Made by a program: the position numbers and the translations under genes. Shown piece by piece: positions 44,127 to 52,104 of a stretch of 64,000 nt of DNA. The stretch comes from Lachnospiraceae bacterium UBA7202. GTDB lineage: Bacteria > Bacillota > Clostridia > Lachnospirales > Lachnospiraceae. The stretch's first letter is position 1; every line of letters starts with the position of its first letter. The stretch lies in NCBI GenBank assembly GCA_002490705.1, contig DKUO01000038.1, positions 1-64,000 on the forward strand. Direction: 5' to 3'. The notes beneath the pieces were generated by a model. That model ran no database searches, was not told the DNA's origin, and worked only from the letters and a program-made list of their open reading frames with translations.

Positions 44127-44750
44127 GTGAAAAGAACAAATGTTGTTAAAAAATCATTCATAATAAAAATAGGTCTACTGCTTGTAGGCCTGCCATCATT
44201 GCTCATTGTATTGATTGCAATAATTATGGCAGGCCTTCTTTTTGCCGCCTTTCTCAGGATATCCCTGCATTTGAATTTTTCGCAGGAATACCGCAAAGTG
44301 CAGGCGGCAGAGCAAATCAGATTTCGGAATGCTTGGAGCGGTAAAGTTTACAAGAGATATGCCTTGGGGCTTAAGTCTGTGGGGCAGTGCGAGGAAAGTC
44401 CGGAGGAGAAACCGCCGCCTGTTTCATGGCTGGATACGAGCGTTTACGACGTTACGGCATCCGGTGAACTGGTGGCTTGGTACGACTGGGAGGAAGCCGC
44501 GGTATTTCTGGGAAATGCGGAGGGTGAGATTCAGAAGCGAATTGACGTGATGTACCACGGGGAGGAGTTAGCATTTTCGCCGGATGAAAACTATCTGCTA
44601 TTTTATGAAGAGCAGTGGAACTGGAGTGGGAGCGGCATGACGGACGATGAGTATTGCTATTATCGGGTGATCGACTTGGAGGATGGAACGCAGTACACAA
44701 TTTATTCTGCGTATCGAGAATATTGGCAGGTATATTGGGAGGAGGATTAG
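44127..44750 (+). CDS. Small membrane-anchored protein of unknown function
   Basis: 207 residues from a GTG. A basic start (KRTNVVKKSF) and one long hydrophobic segment (about 13-46) anchor an external domain rich in Trp, Tyr and acidic residues (WDTS..., AWYDWEEAAVF, FYEEQWNWSGSG). Phrases such as DVTASGELVAWYDWEEAAVFLG and LAFSPDENYLLFYEEQ resemble beta-propeller blade sequences (WD40/YVTN type), perhaps two blades. I recognise no family. It ends just before the methyltransferase start. Confidence 0.65.
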   Translation: MKRTNVVKKSFIIKIGLLLVGLPSLLIVLIAIIMAGLLFAAFLRISLHLNFSQEYRKVQAAEQIRFRNAWSGKVYKRYALGLKSVGQCEESPEEKPPPVSWLDTSVYDVTASGELVAWYDWEEAAVFLGNAEGEIQKRIDVMYHGEELAFSPDENYLLFYEEQWNWSGSGMTDDEYCYYRVIDLEDGTQYTIYSAYREYWQVYWEED

Positions 44751-44751
44751 A

Positions 44752-45504
44752 GTGGATTTTCGCAAAACATTTGACCGAATCCCTGAAAATTTTGAAAAGT
44801 ACAGGCCCAGATACCGGGAAGAGGTGTTTCAGGAATTAGCATCGGTTTGCGGGCTTGGCCCTGAAAAGAAAGTGCTTGAGATCGGTCCCGGAACAGGACA
44901 GGCTACAGAGCCGATCCTGAAAACGGGGTGTGACTATACTGCAATTGAGTTGGGAGAAAACTTTACCTCTTTTTTGAAGCAGAAGTTTTCTTCTTATCCG
45001 AATTTTCATGTGATAAACGCTGATTTTGAAACATGGGAATTTGAGGAGAATCTCTATGATCTTGTCTATTCTGCGGCTACGATACAGTGGATTTCGGAAG
45101 AAATTGCCTTTACAAAAACGTTTCAGATGCTAAAGCCCGGCGGTTATCTGGCGATGTTTATGACGCAGTCGGACGAGACAAGCCGGAATCCGAGTTTGCG
45201 CGCGGAAATTGATAAGGTTTATGAGAAGCATTTTCGGGTAAAGCAGAGCTACCAGTGCAGGATGGATTATAAAAATGCGCTGCATTACGGTTTTACCGAT
45301 CTGATATATAAGGAGTGGAAATGTGAGAGGACAGTCGACACAGACGCTTATATTTCATGGATTAGTACGCACTGTGAACATATCACGCTGGAGGAGCCGT
45401 ATAAGACCAGATTTTATACAGGCATCCGGGAAGCGTTTCATCATTATGGGGACAGGATGGTTATTGTAGATACGATTCCCCTGTATCTGGTGCGGAAACC
45501 ATAA
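44752..45504 (+). CDS. Class I SAM-dependent methyltransferase
   Basis: 250 residues. Methyltransf_11/25-type fold: VLEIGPGTGQATEPIL is SAM motif I (about residues 40-55), YTAIELGENF motif II, and MLKPGGYLAMFM the post-motif. The substrate is unknown. Start chosen at GTG 44752 because GGGAGGAGG lies six bases ahead; an ATG in the same frame further upstream lies inside the preceding gene. It converges with the Fe-S protein on the minus strand with one base between the stops. Confidence 0.88.
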   Translation: MDFRKTFDRIPENFEKYRPRYREEVFQELASVCGLGPEKKVLEIGPGTGQATEPILKTGCDYTAIELGENFTSFLKQKFSSYPNFHVINADFETWEFEENLYDLVYSAATIQWISEEIAFTKTFQMLKPGGYLAMFMTQSDETSRNPSLRAEIDKVYEKHFRVKQSYQCRMDYKNALHYGFTDLIYKEWKCERTVDTDAYISWISTHCEHITLEEPYKTRFYTGIREAFHHYGDRMVIVDTIPLYLVRKP

Positions 45505-45505
45505 A

Positions 45506-46324
45506 TTATAACGCACCTTTCGGGCAGTTTTTCGCGCATTCAAAGCAAAGAATACACTCTGTGCCATTCTTTCGGTTTCGGGAATTATCCGTAACATCTA
45601 CTTCCATGGGGCACACTTTTTTGCATTTTCCACAGGAGACGCATTTGTTTTGGTCACATGTGATCCGAAGCAGGGAAAAATAACTCATGGGTTTTAAAAA
45701 GATGGTGACAGGGCATATGTATTTACAAAAGGCACGGTTGTCCTTAAAGGCAAAAGCCAGTATGATTCCGACGGCGTAATATAAAACATTTCCCGCGATA
45801 AAGGACCAAAACATAATTTTTTCCAGATTACCCACATGGGCAAGGAACAGTGCGGAAACAAATACAAGAGAAACGAAAAATGTAAGATACCGAATCCAGC
45901 CGATCTTTTTTCGCGGTGTTTCAGAAACTTTGTACGGGAGAAAATCAAGCACCATTGCCGTCCAACAGGCATATCCGCACCAGCCCCGGCCAAACAGCAG
46001 AGGCCCGAAAATTTTCGCAACCGCATAATGGATGGTTGCGGCTTCAAACGTACCGGTGAAAAGATAGTACCAAAATCCCTCAATCTGCATATTTTCGCCG
46101 CAGATAAGGCCCAGATAAACCAACATATAAAGCCCGACTAAAAGCTGTGTGACCCTGCGGGCATATTTGTATTTCCTGATGTAGAGAAATACCCCCAAGG
46201 AAATAGAGATTCCGATATAGCTAAAATTGAACAGGTAAAAGATATTATTCTGTGTCAGCCATAACGCGACGGCAACGGTTTCAAATATGGACAGCATAAT
46301 AAGCGGCAAAATGTATTTTTTCAT
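45506..46324 (-). CDS. NapH/NosR-like membrane polyferredoxin
   Basis: 272 residues. About six membrane helices carry the YACWTAM- and FGRGWCGYACW-type motifs of the NapH/CcoG-like 4Fe-4S membrane proteins (GRGWCGYAC at about residue 111; NRAFCKYICP at about 195), followed by two soluble 4Fe-4S motifs, CDQNKCVSCGKCKKVCP and CILCFECAKNCP. It should pass electrons across or along the membrane; partner unknown. It lies 14 bases downstream of the PadR gene and is probably controlled by it. Confidence 0.88.
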   Translation of the reverse strand: MKKYILPLIMLSIFETVAVALWLTQNNIFYLFNFSYIGISISLGVFLYIRKYKYARRVTQLLVGLYMLVYLGLICGENMQIEGFWYYLFTGTFEAATIHYAVAKIFGPLLFGRGWCGYACWTAMVLDFLPYKVSETPRKKIGWIRYLTFFVSLVFVSALFLAHVGNLEKIMFWSFIAGNVLYYAVGIILAFAFKDNRAFCKYICPVTIFLKPMSYFSLLRITCDQNKCVSCGKCKKVCPMEVDVTDNSRNRKNGTECILCFECAKNCPKGAL

Positions 46325-46338
46325 TCTGTTCCTCCCGG

Positions 46339-46893
46339 TTACGGTTCTTTACAGTTTTCCAGTTTTTCAATACAGCGGTCCGCCCATTCGATACAGTTTT
46401 TGATAAATCCATAACCGAAATCTACCGTAAACTGCCAGTACATGGTCTGATAATTTTCCTTATTAGAACCATAATTTTCTATGCTTTCAGGGGTAGAACC
46501 CATTTTTTCCAAATAGGTTTCACAGTCTTTTTTGAATTTCCTTAACATGGCGGCACTCTGCGCAGGAGGCATATTACCGCCAAAAAAGACTTTCATGAGA
46601 AAGGCGCTTTTAAATTGTGTGGCGTCTTCTCCGGCTCCCTCGGCAAGCCAGCTCATAAACGCTTGTTTACCCGTTTCGGTAATGGAAAAAATCTTTTTGT
46701 TCGGGCGGTCTGACTGGACGATAGTTTCTCCGGAAATATAGCCTTTCTTTTCCAGCTTTTTTAATTCCAGATAAATGTGGCTGCTTTGGGCGTGCCAGAA
46801 AAATTGGAGAGAGGATTCAAATGCTTTGATTAAGTCATATCCGCTCATAGGCCCATAGTTTAAAAATCCTAAAATACCAAATGATAAAGACAT
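46339..46893 (-). CDS. PadR family transcriptional regulator
   Basis: 184 residues. N-terminal PadR winged helix: GILGFLNYGPMSGYDLIKAF and HIYLELKKLEKKGYISGE; C-terminal helical Vir_act_alpha_C-type domain (about 95-180) for dimerisation. PadR proteins usually repress genes for stress or transport. A perfect 13-bp inverted repeat overlaps the -10 region just upstream, which fits autorepression. It is first in an operon with the polyferredoxin. Ribosome site AAAAGGAGTATTACAAAC. Confidence 0.92.
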   Translation of the reverse strand: MSLSFGILGFLNYGPMSGYDLIKAFESSLQFFWHAQSSHIYLELKKLEKKGYISGETIVQSDRPNKKIFSITETGKQAFMSWLAEGAGEDATQFKSAFLMKVFFGGNMPPAQSAAMLRKFKKDCETYLEKMGSTPESIENYGSNKENYQTMYWQFTVDFGYGFIKNCIEWADRCIEKLENCKEP

Positions 46894-46912
46894 GTTTGTA
46901 ATACTCCTTTTG

Positions 46913-46942
46913 TTATAATTTTATAATAGTATAAAATTATAA
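46913..46942 (-). promoter_or_regulatory. Perfect palindromic PadR operator candidate with -10 sites
   Basis: TTATAATTTTATA (46913-46925), ATAG, TATAAAATTATAA (46930-46942): perfect 13-bp arms. It lies 20 bases before the padR start and contains TATAAT -10 sequences on the minus strand. Confidence 0.75.
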
Positions 46943-47187
46943 TATATGCAAGAAATATTTGAAATGTTGTATGTATTCCAAGGCAGGCTTGCAAGGTCTT
47001 TCCGGATGTGTTATTCTGATATCATTCGGAACATCTTTTTTTATCTTTTGCCGATGGGCATCAAAAAGAGCATTTCGCTCAAAGATTCCGAGAGTAACTG
47101 AGAACAGAAGAAGAGGCTTTTGTTGGCGGCATGGGGAAAAGTATGTTACATGGTCGGAATATCAGCCTCTGGAAAGAGAGGATTGTA

Positions 47188-48120
47188 TTGAGAAAAGAGG
47201 CAAAAAACGACAATGTTGCAGAGGAAAGGGATGGATTGGAACACCATGTAGGAAAATTGAAGTACCCGTTGACGAATGATTTTATGTTTAAAGCTGTTCT
47301 GCAAAGAAATCAGACGGCATTAAAGGGACTGCTATGTGCTTTGCTTCATATGAAGATGGAGGAGATTGCGTCGATCAGAATCGTAAATCCCATTGAAATT
47401 GGCGGCATAATAGACAATAAAGTAATGATGCTGGATTTAAAGCTGGAACTAAATGACAGCCGAATTTTGGATATTGAGATGCAGGTTATTGATAAGGGAA
47501 ACTGGCCGGAGAGGTCTCTGACATATCTTTGCAGGGCGTTTGACCAGTTGGAAAAGGGAGAAAAGTATCTGGAAGCGAAAGAAACGATACATATCGGAAT
47601 ACTTGATTTTACGCCCAAAAATTTTCCGAAAAAACTATATCTGGACTACTTTTTTTATAATTTAGATACCGCACATAAATATAGTGACAAACTGTCAATC
47701 CGTGTGCTACAATTAAACCAGTTGGGAAACAAGGAAGATGAAAAGAAATGGCCGGAACTTTATCGCTGGGCGCAGCTTTTTAAGGCGCAGACTTGGGAGG
47801 AGATGCGAATGTTGGCGGAAAAGGATGATGCAATTAAAGAGTGTGTATTTACCTATAAAGAATTGACAGCGGATGAAAAGGCACGGATGCAGTTGGAGGC
47901 TCTTGATGATTATTACCGCCAATTAGGTGACGCGGAGGAGTGGGAGCTTAGGAAAGGCATGGAAAAAGGCATGGAGCAGGGACGGAAGGAGACTGCGCGC
48001 ATTTTGCTTTTCAATGTAGATAATGCCATGAAGAACTTTCATGTAGATTTGGAGAGGGCCTGCGAGGGGCTCGGGATGACAGTGGAGGCTTATAAGGCGG
48101 CGAAAGAGTTGTTGGAATAA
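47188..48120 (+). CDS. Rpn family PD-(D/E)XK nuclease
   Basis: 310 residues from TTG 47188, which follows AGAGAGG; an ATG at 47131 would add 19 residues but has no ribosome site. Rpn proteins (TIGR01784, formerly 'putative transposase') are DNA endonucleases linked to recombination and, in some strains, phage defence. Visible: KYPLTNDFMFKAVLQ start motif, LDLKLELNDSRILDIEMQV with the acidic D/ExQ active site, RSLTYLCRAFDQL, and the C-terminal GMEKGMEQGRKETA repeat helix. Base composition is A/T-richer than the surroundings. Confidence 0.87.
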   Translation: MRKEAKNDNVAEERDGLEHHVGKLKYPLTNDFMFKAVLQRNQTALKGLLCALLHMKMEEIASIRIVNPIEIGGIIDNKVMMLDLKLELNDSRILDIEMQVIDKGNWPERSLTYLCRAFDQLEKGEKYLEAKETIHIGILDFTPKNFPKKLYLDYFFYNLDTAHKYSDKLSIRVLQLNQLGNKEDEKKWPELYRWAQLFKAQTWEEMRMLAEKDDAIKECVFTYKELTADEKARMQLEALDDYYRQLGDAEEWELRKGMEKGMEQGRKETARILLFNVDNAMKNFHVDLERACEGLGMTVEAYKAAKELLE

Positions 48121-48240
48121 AAATTTTTCCAACTTTTTGCGAGGTTGTCTTTTCTCATATTGCCATGTAAAATAAAATCGTATGAAACCAAAAAAGACGG
48201 ATCGTTTCCGTTTTGAAGCTGGAAAGGAGTGAAACGTTTG

Positions 48241-48264
48241 ATGAAGAAGGCTACGGTATCATAG
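48241..48264 (+). CDS. Possible leader peptide MKKATVS
   Basis: A seven-codon frame starting at ATG 48241 with AAAGGAG ten bases ahead, stopping at the first base of the long inverted repeat 48264-48307. A well-placed ribosome site, a short frame and a following stem are the layout of translational attenuators, but the frame is short enough to arise by chance. Confidence 0.3.
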   Translation: MKKATVS

Positions 48265-48307
48265 CAATGGCTATGACATTTCAAACTTAAATTGTGATAG
48301 CCATTGC
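48264..48307 (+). repeat. Inverted repeat upstream of the CD3324-family gene
   Basis: GCAATGGCTATGAC (48264-48277) and GTGATAGCCATTGC (48294-48307): 14-bp arms, one mismatch, 16-base A/T-rich loop. No T run follows, so it is not a classic terminator. It may be a regulatory stem or the remnant of a small mobile repeat. Confidence 0.65.
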
Positions 48308-48339
48308 GTTTCCTAAAATAAATGGATTAGGAGGCGGCT

Positions 48340-48630
48340 ATGAGCTATAGACGGGCAGACGACATTCTGCCGGAAAATATTCTTGAGATATTACAGACGT
48401 ATGTGAGCGGCGAAGCCATCTACGTGCCTAAGAAAAAGGAGTGCAGAAAACGATGGGGCTCATCCACGGGTGTGAACGAGAAGCTGCGAATCAGAAATGA
48501 ACAGATTTTGGAACAGTATCAGAAAGGCGTTTCCACGAAGGAACTGGCGCTGCGATATTATCTGACGGAAAAGAGCATACAGAGGATTCTCAGAGAAATG
48601 CAAATAAGTCCTCCTATGGAGAAATGTTGA
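48340..48630 (+). CDS. CD3324 family DNA-binding protein
   Basis: 96 residues. It matches the small CD3324 family of Clostridia (ADDILPENILEILQTYVSGE, YVPKKKECRKRWG), related to Mor-type activators. The second half is a helix-turn-helix (KGVSTKELALRYYLTEKSIQ). The ATG follows AGGAGGCGGCT, an excellent ribosome site. Function is unknown; the family is often found next to metabolic or resistance genes. Followed 21 bases later by an RNHCP protein. Confidence 0.85.
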   Translation: MSYRRADDILPENILEILQTYVSGEAIYVPKKKECRKRWGSSTGVNEKLRIRNEQILEQYQKGVSTKELALRYYLTEKSIQRILREMQISPPMEKC

Positions 48631-48651
48631 TTTAGGTAGGAGGGAATAAAA

Positions 48652-49077
48652 TTGAATAGAGAAAATAAAAGAAAGACATTTGAAAAGGGGTATTACAAAA
48701 ACCATGCCTGCGGGGAAATTTTCGTGTGTAAGGTCTGCGGGCGGCAGGTGATACCGGATGGCGCGGGCAGCAGGCACAGAAATCACTGTCCGAACTGCCT
48801 GACCAGTTTACACGTGGACATAGAGCCGGGAGACCGAGCTTCGGACTGCGGTGGTTATATGGAGCCAGTGGCAGTCTGGGTCAGAAAAAATGGGGAATGG
48901 GCGATTATACATCGCTGCCGCCAGTGCGGCCAAATGAGCTCTAACCGAATTGCGGCGGACGATAATCCTATGAAGCTCATGTCCATTGCGATGAAGCCGC
49001 TTACGTCATCACCGTTTCCGATTGAACGGATCGAAGAGATGACAAGACTTATGGGTGGGGAAGGCAGTATGTCCTGA
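48652..49077 (+). CDS. RNHCP domain protein
   Basis: 141 residues. The RNHCP domain (Pfam PF12647) is named after the motif seen here as SRHRNHCPNCL near residue 47. It has several zinc-type cysteine pairs: CKVCG, CPNC and CRQCG. It is a soluble protein of unknown function, widespread in Firmicutes. The start may be the TTG at 48652 behind GTAGGAGGGAATAAAA. A good terminator follows, so CD3324 and RNHCP form a two-gene unit. Confidence 0.88.
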   Translation: MNRENKRKTFEKGYYKNHACGEIFVCKVCGRQVIPDGAGSRHRNHCPNCLTSLHVDIEPGDRASDCGGYMEPVAVWVRKNGEWAIIHRCRQCGQMSSNRIAADDNPMKLMSIAMKPLTSSPFPIERIEEMTRLMGGEGSMS

Positions 49078-49083
49078 ACCTAT

Positions 49084-49111
49084 GGCGTGTGGTATTTCAC
49101 ACGCCTTTTTC
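49084..49111 (+). terminator. Rho-independent terminator after the RNHCP gene
   Basis: GGCGTGTG (49084-49091) pairs with CACACGCC (49098-49105) over GTATTT, followed by TTTTTC. Confidence 0.85.
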
Positions 49112-49189
49112 TTTGTGTCTAGATTGAAACTTGGATGATGATTGAAATGAGGCGTTTGGGCAAACCGGAAATCGTTTCTGTAAGCAGTA

Positions 49190-49218
49190 TTGACGGGCCA
49201 TTCCTGTTGTGATATAAA
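49190..49218 (+). promoter_or_regulatory. Predicted sigma-A promoter of the 49.2-kb lipoprotein
   Basis: TTGACG (49190-49195), 17-base spacer, TATAAA (49213-49218), 30 bases before the gene. Confidence 0.7.
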
Positions 49219-49247
49219 AGATAACGTATTACAAAAAGGGGAGGAAT

Positions 49248-49847
49248 ATGCTGATGAAAAAAAGGAAAACAGTGATGGCGGCAGGGGCGGTCATGCTTGT
49301 GCTATCCGCATGCGGGCAGGAGGCTGTAGAAGAGTCGCAGAAAGATAAGGTGAGCCTTGTCATTGAAAATATCGACGATACGGATGAGGCTCAGAATGCG
49401 CAGTATGAAGCCTTCCTGCGTAATGAAACCAGTGTGGCAAATCCCTATGTGGAAGGCATGAATCTGACCGTTATGGATGAAAAAAATTATGAATCCGAAT
49501 TTGAAGACGCTAAGAAAAAGTATGCCTATGTGGATGTAAATAATGATGACAATCCGGAGCTTATTTTTAAAATGAGCTCCGAGACAAGTGAATTGATGTA
49601 TATTTTGGGAATTTGTGATGATGAATTGGTTTGTTTTGATGTATTCGAGTCGCATACAAGAAGTATTGATTTCGGAGTGTATGATTATGGCCTCGTTTGG
49701 GAAATGCAGGATTATGACGGCTTTGAAATGACATTTTATTCTTATACTACAGACGGACAGCCTATGGAAGCCAGACGTTTTACGGAGGAGAACGAGGCTG
49801 ATCTTGCGGCTTACGAGGGGGAAGAACCGGACTGGATAGACCTGTAA
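49248..49847 (+). CDS. Lipoprotein of unknown function with acidic loop
   Basis: 199 residues. Signal peptide with lipobox LSAC (then GQEA); start ATG 49248 or 49254 behind GGGGAGGAAT. The mature protein is strongly acidic. The stretch YAYVDVNNDDNPELIFKMS resembles the calcium-binding-like D-x-N-x-D-x-x-E/L loop found in many Lachnospiraceae lipoproteins with a 'VDVNNDG.PEL' motif. Role unknown. It has its own promoter and lies before the ECF sigma gene without obvious coupling. Confidence 0.78.
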   Translation: MLMKKRKTVMAAGAVMLVLSACGQEAVEESQKDKVSLVIENIDDTDEAQNAQYEAFLRNETSVANPYVEGMNLTVMDEKNYESEFEDAKKKYAYVDVNNDDNPELIFKMSSETSELMYILGICDDELVCFDVFESHTRSIDFGVYDYGLVWEMQDYDGFEMTFYSYTTDGQPMEARRFTEENEADLAAYEGEEPDWIDL

Positions 49848-49980
49848 CAGAAGTGATAAAGATAATGCGGCAATTCGCAAATAGAAGCGGATTGCTTTTT
49901 TTATGGAAAAATTGATCCTTTTGGCAGTCTGCACCGTTATAATATACAGATGCGCATCTGATGGGAAAGGAGGCGGGCAT

Positions 49981-50496
49981 GTGAGCGACGACGAACTGAT
50001 TGACAGGATAAAAGCGGGGGACGAGACTGCGGCAGAAGAACTGATTGACCGCTATTATGACGCTATCCGGCGGTATTGCAGCTGGCATTGCACCGCCCCG
50101 GAAAAAGCGGAGGACCTGACGCAGGAAACCTTTTTTAAGCTGTTTCGGAATCTGCCGGAGTACAGGGCCAGAAATAAGTTTAAAGCCTATCTTTATACAA
50201 TCGCAAATCGCCTGTGTATTGACGAGAGCAGAAAAAGCCCCTTTTATTCTCTGGAGGATGCGGGAGAGATTGCAGGCGGAAAAAACGAAATTGTACAGGC
50301 GGAGAATCGGGAGGAGATTCGGCGTCTGCTTGGCGTTTTGTCGGACGAGCAGAGGGAAGCGGTCGTTCTTCGGTTCGGTCAGGAGCTTGGGTTTTCGGAA
50401 ATTGCAAAAGTGATGGGATGCAGTATGCGGACGGCACAGAGCCGGGTCAGAAACGGATTGCGGCTGATGAAGAAGGAGTTTGGGGATGAAAGATAG
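49981..50496 (+). CDS. ECF-type RNA polymerase sigma factor
   Basis: 171 residues. Sigma-70 region 2 (about 20-85: ELIDRYYDAIRRYCSWHC, DLTQETFFKLFRNL) and region 4 (about 115-165: LSDEQREAVVLRFGQELGFSEIAKVMGCSMRTAQSRVRNGL). Start at GTG 49981, eight bases after AAAGGAGG. It overlaps the next gene, a membrane protein, by 11 bases; an ABC exporter follows. In such groups the sigma factor commonly switches on its own operon in response to an envelope signal. Confidence 0.93.
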   Translation: MSDDELIDRIKAGDETAAEELIDRYYDAIRRYCSWHCTAPEKAEDLTQETFFKLFRNLPEYRARNKFKAYLYTIANRLCIDESRKSPFYSLEDAGEIAGGKNEIVQAENREEIRRLLGVLSDEQREAVVLRFGQELGFSEIAKVMGCSMRTAQSRVRNGLRLMKKEFGDER

Positions 50497-51253
50497 AGAA
50501 TTGAAAACATATCTGCAAGGTTCTTTGAGGCGGGGAGCGGCGGCGCGGCCCGAAAAAAAGGAGGAAACCATAACGCAGTGCAGGAAAATCATGCGGGAAC
50601 AGGCGGAAAGCCCTATAGAAGAGCGAACCGGTTTCCGGCAGTTCTTATCGGATGTTTTTCGGTTTGAGGGGCTGTCGATCTTTGGCCTACAGGCGGGTGT
50701 ATTGCTTCTGATTTGCTTACAGATTGGGATCATGAAAGAGGTATCGCGATACCTTCCCGCTTTTACGCCACTGTTTGCGCTCACCGTTATGCCGGCGCTG
50801 CTTCGAAGCCGATTTTACAAAATGGAAGAAATGGAGGCGGTGACAAGGGCGTCGGGAATGGAAATCACGCTTGCCAAGCTGATTCTTGCAGGAGCTGCAA
50901 ATCTGGTAGGCATCACAGTGGTTTTAGGTTTGGCCATGTATCTGCGGCAGCCGGGCGAGGAAATCGGGCAGATGATTTTGTACGGATTGGTGCCGTATCT
51001 GGTCTGTATGACAACCATATTGCGGTTAATCAGACAGCGTAAGAAGGAACGGCTTTCGGTTTGCGCAGCGGCGACAATCGGTTTCTGCGTGGCCTGGGGA
51101 ATATCGGCAAGCGTGATGCCGCCGGTTTATGAAATTTCTGCGACGGGTTTGTGGTTGCTGTTGTTTATCGTCTTCGCCGGATTTTTCGGCAGGGAAATTG
51201 AGTTTATGATGGAGAAAAAGCGGGAGGGAAAATGGGATGGAATTATCGGTTGA
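50486..51253 (+). CDS. Membrane protein encoded with the sigma factor, possible anti-sigma
   Basis: 255 residues. A soluble N-terminal part of about 65 residues (KTYLQGSLRRG..., KEETITQCRKIMREQ) is followed by about six membrane helices. Start ATG 50486 behind GAAGGAGTTTGGGG. Position right after the sigma gene, with overlap, is the usual place of an anti-sigma factor, and the cytosolic N-terminus could bind it. It lacks the HxxxCxxC zinc motif of ZAS anti-sigmas. It might instead be a second permease of the following exporter. Both are inferences. Confidence 0.65.
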   Translation: MKDRELKTYLQGSLRRGAAARPEKKEETITQCRKIMREQAESPIEERTGFRQFLSDVFRFEGLSIFGLQAGVLLLICLQIGIMKEVSRYLPAFTPLFALTVMPALLRSRFYKMEEMEAVTRASGMEITLAKLILAGAANLVGITVVLGLAMYLRQPGEEIGQMILYGLVPYLVCMTTILRLIRQRKKERLSVCAAATIGFCVAWGISASVMPPVYEISATGLWLLLFIVFAGFFGREIEFMMEKKREGKWDGIIG

Positions 51254-52103
51254 CCGTTTGACAAAACATTACGGAAGGAAAATTGCAGTGGACTGTGTCA
51301 GCACGGTTTTTAAGCCGGGGGTATACGGCCTGCTGGGCGCAAATGGCGCGGGAAAGACCACGCTTATGCGTATGCTGTGCGCTATTCTGGAATCTACATC
51401 GGGAGAGGTGCTTTTGGATGGCAGGGAAGTGGTCTCTATGGGGGCAGATTACAGGGATTTGCTGGGGTATCTGCCGCAGGATTTTGGGTATTATCCGAAC
51501 TATACGGCGAAGGAATTTCTGCTTTATATTGCGGCGCTGAAAGGGATTCCGCGAGGCGAGGCGCGGAAACGGACAAAGGAGCTTTTGGAGGCCGTCGGAC
51601 TGGACGAGGCGGCTTCCAGAAAGGTTAAAACCTTTTCAGGAGGCATGAAGCAGCGGGTGGGAATCGCACAGGCGCTTCTGAATCATCCGAAAATTTTAAT
51701 ATTGGATGAGCCGACAGCAGGACTGGATCCGAGGGAGAGAGTGCGCTTCCGCAATATGATTTCCGATTATGCAAAGGACCGGATCGTCATTTTGTCTACC
51801 CATATCGTGTCGGATATAGAAGCCATTGCGGACGAGGTGCTGTTAATGAGAAAGGGAAAGCTGATTTCTTCGGGAACGGTTTCGGAATTGACGAAAAGAG
51901 CGGAGGGAAAGGTTTGGGAGCTGGCGGTTGACCCGTCGGAGGTAAAGCACTGGCAGAAAAAGGCGGCGGTCGCGAACCTGCGGCATGAGGGCGGGAAGGC
52001 GGTTCTGCGCATTCTTTCCGACAGCAGGCCTTCCGACGAGGCGGTGCCCTGCGAAGCCAAGTTGGAAGACATCTATTTGTATGACTTCAAGGAGGAATTT
52101 TAA
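51237..52103 (+). CDS. ABC transporter ATP-binding protein
   Basis: 288 residues. Walker A GANGAGKT at 34-41, Q-loop in YLPQDFGYYP, signature FSGGMKQR, Walker B ILILDEPTAGLDP and the switch His in LSTHIVSDIEAIAD. The last ~70 residues form the extra C-terminal domain seen in ABC-2 exporter ATPases (CcmA type). Overlaps the previous gene by 17 bases; the permease begins 1 base after the stop. Substrate unknown: peptides and antibiotics are typical for this type. Confidence 0.93.
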   Translation: MELSVDRLTKHYGRKIAVDCVSTVFKPGVYGLLGANGAGKTTLMRMLCAILESTSGEVLLDGREVVSMGADYRDLLGYLPQDFGYYPNYTAKEFLLYIAALKGIPRGEARKRTKELLEAVGLDEAASRKVKTFSGGMKQRVGIAQALLNHPKILILDEPTAGLDPRERVRFRNMISDYAKDRIVILSTHIVSDIEAIADEVLLMRKGKLISSGTVSELTKRAEGKVWELAVDPSEVKHWQKKAAVANLRHEGGKAVLRILSDSRPSDEAVPCEAKLEDIYLYDFKEEF

Positions 52104-52104
52104 A

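Noticed and set aside
46959..47279. A 106-residue open frame upstream of and overlapping the Rpn gene
   Set aside because: Cys/Arg-rich composition, no ribosome site and overlap with a recognised gene in another frame; it looks like chance.
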